Shown here in pieces: positions 58,307-64,000 of a DNA stretch of 64,000 bases. Source of the DNA: Stercorarius parasiticus (lineage: Eukaryota; Chordata; Aves; Charadriiformes; Stercorariidae). Where the stretch lies: NCBI GenBank assembly GCA_013396915.1, contig VWZL01002009.1:49560-113559 (forward strand), in the 5' to 3' direction. The number at the start of each line of letters is the position of its first letter. Within the stretch, counting starts at the first letter, position 1. The notes beneath the pieces are model-generated. The model did not search any database, was not told where the DNA came from, and was given only the letters and a program-made list of their open reading frames with translations. A program made the position numbers and the translations under genes.

Positions 58307-58395
58307 TCATTTTGTTGAAAAAGAGAGATGAGACCCAAAGAGACTGAGTGTTTTGCCTAGGACTGCTCTGGCAGAGCAGGAAGAGGTGCAGGCAT
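58307..58395 (-). mobile_element. Probable old MIR-like remnant (reverse)
   Basis: CATTTTGTTGAAAAAGAGAG, ATGAGACCCAAAGAGACTGA, GTGTTTTGCCTAGGACTGCT and GGCAGAGCAGGAAGAGG resemble the reverse MIR core (CATTTTACAGATGAGGAAAC, TGAGGCACAGAGAGGTTAAG, TGACTTGCCCAAGGTC, then GGCAGAGC). Several blocks are missing. Confidence 0.5.
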
Positions 58396-61300
58396 CATGC
58401 CATCCTTCTCTGCAGCTTTGTGACATGCAGCAAGGAGGCTTTTCCGACATTAAAAAAAAGGGGAAATTCCACAAATCATGATTTTTCTCCCAGGATGTGA
58501 CCTGGTGGAGAAGGGGATCCAGTGTTGTCATGCATCCGTTAGGAGATGGTGGTGCAGGGGCTGGTCCCAGAAATCTCTGAGATCCGGGGTGGCTTTCTTC
58601 TGCTGGGGGACAGCTATTGAGGATGCGGGAGTGTGGGGACAAGCAGGAGGAGAGACGGGAAGAGGAGAGGTATTGTCAAATCCCTAGCTCGCCCTTTCTG
58701 ATCTGAAGTTCACTTGTAATATTTTTCTCGACTCGGGTTGCTAATGCGTTTTGTTCTCCAGAGTGCGCGTGGCCCGACTTCCCGCGCAGCCTTTAATTAG
58801 TTTCTGGATGATGACATCTCCGCTGAGAATCATCTCGTTGTGTCCCTCCGATCTCGGGGGGAGATAAAGAAATCTAATAAAGACATTCAGCATTTCTAGG
58901 TGATGGGTTTGACAAGCTTTGTATTAACAAGAAGTCGTGTTCAAACTTTGTCAGGCGCCCTCGGCACGCCGGGGCTTGTCCCCACACGGGGTCTTTTCCC
59001 AGGGGGTCTGGTGGAGCCTCCAGCGGTGCCTTGGTGGGATGAGAAGGGGCAGAGATGGGGACCCTGCGTCCCCGAGCGGGGTGAGACGGAGTCACCATTG
59101 GTTTGATGGTCACCGTGGAGGCAGCTGTGAGAGGAGCCTTGAGGAGAGGTGTCAATAATGCTGGAAAGATGATGCAGGTGTCTTATGGTTTCGAGATCCT
59201 TCAATTTTCTGCTTTTTTGGAGGCGTTGCTTGACTTGCAGGGGGAATCCCAGGTGGCTCGGGGTGCCAAAAGTGGAAACTAGATCCTTGCTCCATGCGGC
59301 ATGCGTGGAGCTGAAAATGAGATCAGTCTAGACAGGGAGATGAACCGCCCAACAGTCCTTGTTTGTCTGCATTTCTTCACAGTTAGCAATGCAAAACCTT
59401 TACTTTTTTGTCTTCCTTATTTTCCTTTTTTTCATTTGGTAGAGTCATTTTAGAGAAGGCAATGCCATCCAAAGCAGTGCCATGACTTCCTTGGGGCATC
59501 GTAATGGGAAAGTAGAACTGGGGTCTCCCAAACCTGAATGATGGATTCTGCCTGCTCTATAAAGCTGATTATTAGGAGCCAGTCTAAGCAAACTGAGCAT
59601 TCCCCCAAAGGTGTGGGGCTTGGTGTCAGGTGTTTCTTCCTTTTTATGGTAGGCAAAAAGATGTAGATCCCTATGGAGCCTTGAAGGCAGGGGATCAAAT
59701 CCAGCCAGGCAGCGACACTCTGGATCCAGGTTGATGACCTGGACCCATCCAAAAGTCAGGAAGAAGTTCTTGCGCTGGAGGCCCAACTCTCCTTTCATGC
59801 CATGTTTATTCCGGCATATCCCTTGTTGCCTGCAGTAGGAGCATGGCTGATTTATGCTGTCGTAAGTGGAATCAGATTGAGCTCCCTTTTGGCACTTGGC
59901 TATAAAGTTTGTCTGCAGAAACCCTGCTGCTCATGCGGTGAATTATACCCAAGTTCACAAATACTTTACTAATGAATGATTGGAGACGTCTTGTTTCCCC
60001 CCCGCCTCTTCTGAATTATTGTGATGCCGTGCCGTATAACCTGCTGCAGAGACTGGCATAAAAAATTTTGTGTCCTCCAAGCTCAGGAGAGCTTTGCTGT
60101 AACCAGAGCCGTTACCTACTTGGGAAATCATTTAGACACATCTCGGTGCCGTATGACACATCTCATTACGCCTTGCTTTAAAACGAGCAATTGTCATTAG
60201 TTATTTATTAATTGCTTATTAAGGTCGTTATGTATGTCCTCTTCGTTTCCAGGCTGCTTTCTTCACGTCTTTAGCTGCTGCCAGGTTGGCGCAGAGGGGG
60301 CTCGGTCCCGAACCCGGCACACCAGCGGGGAAGGGGGGAGAAATTGGGCAAACCCAGGTCAGGATCAGCACCTGTAATTGTGAGGTTTTTGTATACAAGC
60401 CTGTATGACCGAGCAGTGTAGCTGGGAGAAGGTACTAAGGCTGTGTTTGCCCTTCCTTGTACGCCGCGGACTTCTTCAATACAGCTCCTGAGCTGTGTTG
60501 ATATGATGGAAGGATGCTCTGCTTTTCTCTTAATTATGATTCTGTTACAGCAGCACAACCTGATTTAAAAGCCTATTATAATACACCTGTAGTTGAAGGC
60601 GCGGGTGTCTCCATCTGCTCTCTGCCTTCCTTTAAAAGGCTGGAAGGTTTTGAACACAAAAGAGGGAGAAGGCAGAATGGAGATGCCTGGCTCTGCAGAG
60701 CACCATACCTTCTCCCGACCCAGCAGTTGCTGCCAGAGGAGAGGAAAATGCTCTGGTTACAGCCCGGAGGAGTGGGATGGGAGCCTGATGTGGGGGTCTC
60801 TGCCTTGTGCCCAGTCCCGGCTGGCTTTGTCGGATCCCTCGTTGCTGGCAGGGGAGCATGGGTTTGCTCCGACTCGTAGCATCACCGTGAGCAGGGCTGG
60901 GGCACCCGGGGCTCCCTTTCCCAAGTCCCAGAGGCAGGATCCGAGGCAGCAGTGCTCTGTAGAACACGAGGATGTCTGTGGGAGACAGCAGTAAGAGGCT
61001 GTTATGAAAAGCAGGAGCAGCGGCAGCCTGATGTTCAGGAAGCTGCCACTGCGCATCACAGATCGCCTGCAGAATGCAAGTCTGAATCTCCCTCTTTTTC
61101 TTTCTTTGAGACGCTTTTATAGTTGTACTTTGTTGTTTCCTTTGATCTGGAGCAGATGTTGCTCGTGCTGGAAGATGGAGGTTTGCATGTTTTATGAGGA
61201 GGGGGAAGCGAGGCGCTCGCTAGGCTTACCGGGAGAGCCCGCTCGCTCGTGGGCTGCTGTGAGTCCTGCGCAATGCTGGGTGCTTTGCTTGGGCTCCTGC

Positions 61301-61693
61301 TCCAGAAGGGATTTGCAGGGCTGGAAAAGTCACACGTGTATTTCTAAGCTACTTGCTTGGCTCCCAAAACCGGGTAGACAGGAGGTAGTTAAGCCGAAAA
61401 AAAATAGAAAATGCCATTTCTCCTTGCAGGCACCCAACGCGGTGAGGCTCATCTGAGGTCTCCTTCCCTGTCTCTGGTGGAGAGGTTGCTCCGGATCCAC
61501 ATTTCCCTAATACTCGGGCGTCTCCTCGTCTCTCGCCTGATGCATGGCTGAAATTTGGCATGCCTGGGGAACCCAGACAAGGGGTACATCAGGAGACAGC
61601 GGTGGGGACGCGGTGTTGGGGAGAGATAGGCATGGGGAGCAGCATGGTCATGGCAGGCAAGGAAGATGCCAGGGGAAGGAATGATGATAGGAG

Positions 61694-61825
61694 ATGGGCC
61701 AGGTTGGATGGGGCTTGGAGCAACCTGGTCTAGTGGGAGATGTCCCTGCCCAGGGCAGGGGGTTTAGAAAGAGATGGTCTTTGAGGTCCCTTCCAACCCA
61801 ACCCATTCTATGATTCATTCTATGG
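61694..61825 (+). mobile_element. CR1 LINE 3' fragment
   Basis: CAGGTTGGATGGGGCTTGGA, GCAACCTGGTCTAGTGGGAG, CCTGCCCAGGGCAGGGGG and GGTCCCTTCCAACCCAACCC are followed by a tail of CATTCTATGATTCATTCTAT. It is the sense counterpart of the family seen reversed at 6818 and 33964. Confidence 0.94.
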
Positions 61826-62529
61826 CATGGCCAAGGGGTAGGTGCATGGGACGCGTGAGCTTTTGCACCTGTGTTGGCTGAAAGCGTAGCGGGGATGTAG
61901 TCTGTGCCAGCAGCAGGAAGGTGTCTGTGCGCCAGGGAATATATCTGTGTAGGCAAGTGCATATGCTTGGATCCGTAAAGACATATATCACCTGACTGAA
62001 CACCTTCAAACGTGTAACACGCCATATGGTTGGGTTAAATATTTAAGCAAGCTGCTGCTTTATGTCCTGGGGACTCAGTGTGTGCAAGCAGGCACAGAGT
62101 CCGGGCAAACCCGGGGCATGCCCTGGGCACCTGCGGAGGGCTGCAGCAGCTGGGAGCAGCCCGGAGACCTTTCCCATCATCGTGGCAAGGATAGCGGGGG
62201 GAAAAAAAAGAAGTTGGATCAATAGAACACCAGCCCATCTCTGGGGAAATCTGCACTGTGTCACTGGAGCAGCTTGGCCAACACTGCCATGTTTAATCAC
62301 TTCTGAGCAAGAGCGATGCTGAACACAAAAGGACTGCCCGCAAGGAGAGGGTTCCCGCCTGGGAAGCCTGCATTTATTTAGCTTTATTTATTTATTCATT
62401 CCCATAGGGGCACAGCTCCATCTGCGTCCCGCGTTCGGCATAAGAAATTTCTCCTCTGCCCCACTGCCGCAGTGATGCAAACTGATGGAGAATGTGTTTT
62501 AACGCAGGGGGAACGGGAGCACAGGTGAC

Positions 62530-62750
62530 CGTTAAATAATATTTAAGATATACCGGCCATTGCTTATCTATTCAGGTTTCCCTCCCTGGTGTGGTAAAAA
62601 CCTCTGCAACATACCTGTTCAGTCTCCAGAAAGGCATTTTAAATAGTTTGTGTGGTTAATTATTCAAACGTTTAATTAGCATACAATAACTGTCGTGTTA
62701 AATCCTACCACTGCACATTTAATTTAAGGGTTAGCTAACGACTTCACTGA
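62530..62750. promoter_or_regulatory. Candidate conserved non-coding block
   Basis: AT-rich repeat-free stretch with GTTAAATAATATTTAAGATA, GTTTAATTAGCATACAATAA and TTTAATTTAAGGGTTAGC. Many TTAAT cores lie close together. Function inferred from composition. Confidence 0.25.
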
Positions 62751-63911
62751 CGTCGCTTCCCAGCCGTTCCTGCCTCATCTCGTCCCAGGTGGGCTGCAGT
62801 AAATCGCCTATTCCCGAGCATGTCTCAAACTCACCGGGGCAGGGTGGGGTTTTTCCCCTCCTCATGGGCAGCTTGAGATTCTTTTCCTCTTGTGGGAGAG
62901 TCGCAAAGTCTCCCATTGCCCGGCAAAGCAACAACGCAACCACATCTCCTCCTCTGCCTGCTCTGAGCAGAACTGAAATCTCCTGCTGTACGGCCAAGGA
63001 GGAGGAGGATGTCGGGCTCATCTTTTGGGAAATCCAAATTTAATTTGTTTTAATTATGCTTTCGACTCTGGCCAGGGGATCGGATTGCAGGTTTTTGTCT
63101 CTCACCTGGGCAGGTGCAAATCCGTGTGTGTGGTACCCAAGTCATGGTGCGAAGTCTGCCTTGGTTTTTGCGTTACGTCTCAGCGAGCAAAACAAGCTGA
63201 ACTGGGCTGATATGGATTCAGTAGTTAAAAAAACATCAGAAAGGCTCCTCTGTGATGTAGTGAGTGTCACATTGAAGGTGATAGATAGCGCTCTAGTTTT
63301 GTCAGGACGTACAGCTGGAAGCTATTGCTTCTACGCAGGCGATGGGGGGCAATTCCCTGCGCCTCCGCTTGCCTCTTTCCACCTCTCCAATATGGCAACG
63401 ATGAGACCTCCTTGGCCTATTTTCCGTGGCTCAATATTTTTAAAGCTCACATGGATTTCCTGGCTAGTGGTCCCAGCCTCACCAGGAACACGGCAGGGCA
63501 ATCAGAGCCCCATTGTAATTAATTGCAGCTCCTCAATGGACTACCTGGCTATCGGCAGAGCATCTCCCAGCTCCGTGCGGGCGGTCAGTCCCAGGAGGCA
63601 TATCCTGTCCCCTTACGCTGGGCTTAATGACACCGATACATATTAATATTTCTTGCAGTGTCGTCTTCGTGCCCTCTGCTGTCCTGCCCCAGAGCTCCCG
63701 CTGTTCTGGGAGCGTCTGATCCGTACTTGTCCTCCAGTGCATGATTAGCAGATTAGCCGTCGTGCCCAAAGCAGCAAAAAATGAACTCCCAGAAGCCCTT
63801 CAAAACAGAGAATAATTCATTACCCACCTTGATTTCCACTTAAAATGTACTTTAACTACACTTCCAACTACAAACCCTAAATCACCCTCATGTTCACAAA
63901 ATATCCATCAT

Positions 63912-64000
63912 TTTTTATTTTATTGCACGGCACTGGCATGACATAATCCCTTCCAGAGCGTCTTGGAGTGCTTTACAGATCAATAAATTACTTACCTGCA
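63912..64000 (-). mobile_element. Old MIR/L3-like tail remnant (reverse), cut by the window end
   Basis: TTATTTTATTGCACGGCACT, TCCCTTCCAGAGCGTCTTGG and AGTGCTTTACAGATCAATAA resemble the reversed old SINE/LINE tail in which AAAGCGCTTTGAGATCC is the central motif. The element may continue past 64000. Confidence 0.45.

Larger units (their letters stand above)
56602..63911. other. Intron segment without a gene
   Basis: Holds CR1 pieces at 57158 and 61694, a hairpin at 57333-57362, a MIR-like piece at 58307, an ACCCA-rich run at 57629-57657 and AT-rich blocks near 60130-60260 and 62530-62750. No exon recognised. Confidence 0.7.
42856..64000 (+). other. NTM: Downstream intron of NTM (partial)
   Basis: After the donor at 42856 there is no second-Ig-domain exon up to the window end. 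I looked for the VSPKIVEISS-like start and a GRPEP motif followed by a donor. The stretch holds MIR/L3-like remnants, short CR1 tails, an assembly gap and AT-rich blocks. The next coding exon is expected beyond 64000 on the same strand. Confidence 0.75.

Noticed and set aside
1..64000. CRISPR arrays, prokaryotic operons, tRNA or rRNA genes
   Set aside because: None seen. The repeat families and the spliced IgLON exon show a vertebrate nuclear genome, and no tRNA-like or rRNA-like segment was recognised.

Overview
This is a piece of a bird nuclear genome. The evidence is the dominant repeat family: about sixteen 5'-truncated CR1 LINE fragments, several ending in the avian CR1 3' tail of ATTCTATG-type octamers. 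One exon encodes a vertebrate IgLON cell-adhesion protein. There are no bacterial-style compact genes, and almost all of the sequence is non-coding. In chicken the IgLON pair NTM/OPCML lies on a microchromosome, which fits the fairly GC-rich, repeat-poor look of the window (the chromosome assignment is knowledge of chicken, not something visible here).

The only gene I can support is neurotrimin (NTM; chicken orthologue CEPU-1), on the + strand. A single 233-bp exon (42623-42855) encodes most of the first Ig domain and has a clean acceptor, branch-point candidate and donor. Everything from 1 to 42622 is read as the preceding intron and everything from 42856 to 64000 as the following intron. 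The neighbouring IgLON coding exons (N-terminal segment before Ig1, and Ig2) were looked for and not found, so they lie outside the window. This fits the very long introns typical of IgLON genes.

Layout. 1-12 kb: CR1 tails at 428 and 6818, a 91-bp tandem duplication at 6078-6261, a 21-bp minisatellite at 9489 and simple A/T tracts. 12-23 kb: four substantial CR1 copies (12130, 12386, 19118, 22361), the 19118 copy still carrying the end of the CR1 reverse-transcriptase ORF, and a pair of paralogous non-coding elements about 3.4 kb apart (14623-14730 and 18000-18107). A short assembly gap lies at 21429-21480. 23-42.6 kb: mostly unique intron, one long CR1 (33964-34600), two old MIR-like copies (31598, 35849), a consensus-like RFX X-box (30199) and AT-rich blocks that look like conserved non-coding DNA. 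42.6-64 kb: the exon, then unique intron with MIR/L3-like remnants (48307, 50376, 55853, 58307, 63912), an array of X-box-like palindromes (49762-50054), a 416-bp gap (52257-52672), short CR1 tails and a 12-bp-stem hairpin (57333-57362).

The repeats form two age layers. CR1 copies are easy to recognise. The MIR/L3-like remnants are much more degraded and are the kind of old repeat that is sometimes kept as regulatory DNA. I see no new gene system. The most unusual signal is the gapless, roughly 79 % identical pair of non-coding elements in the upstream intron.
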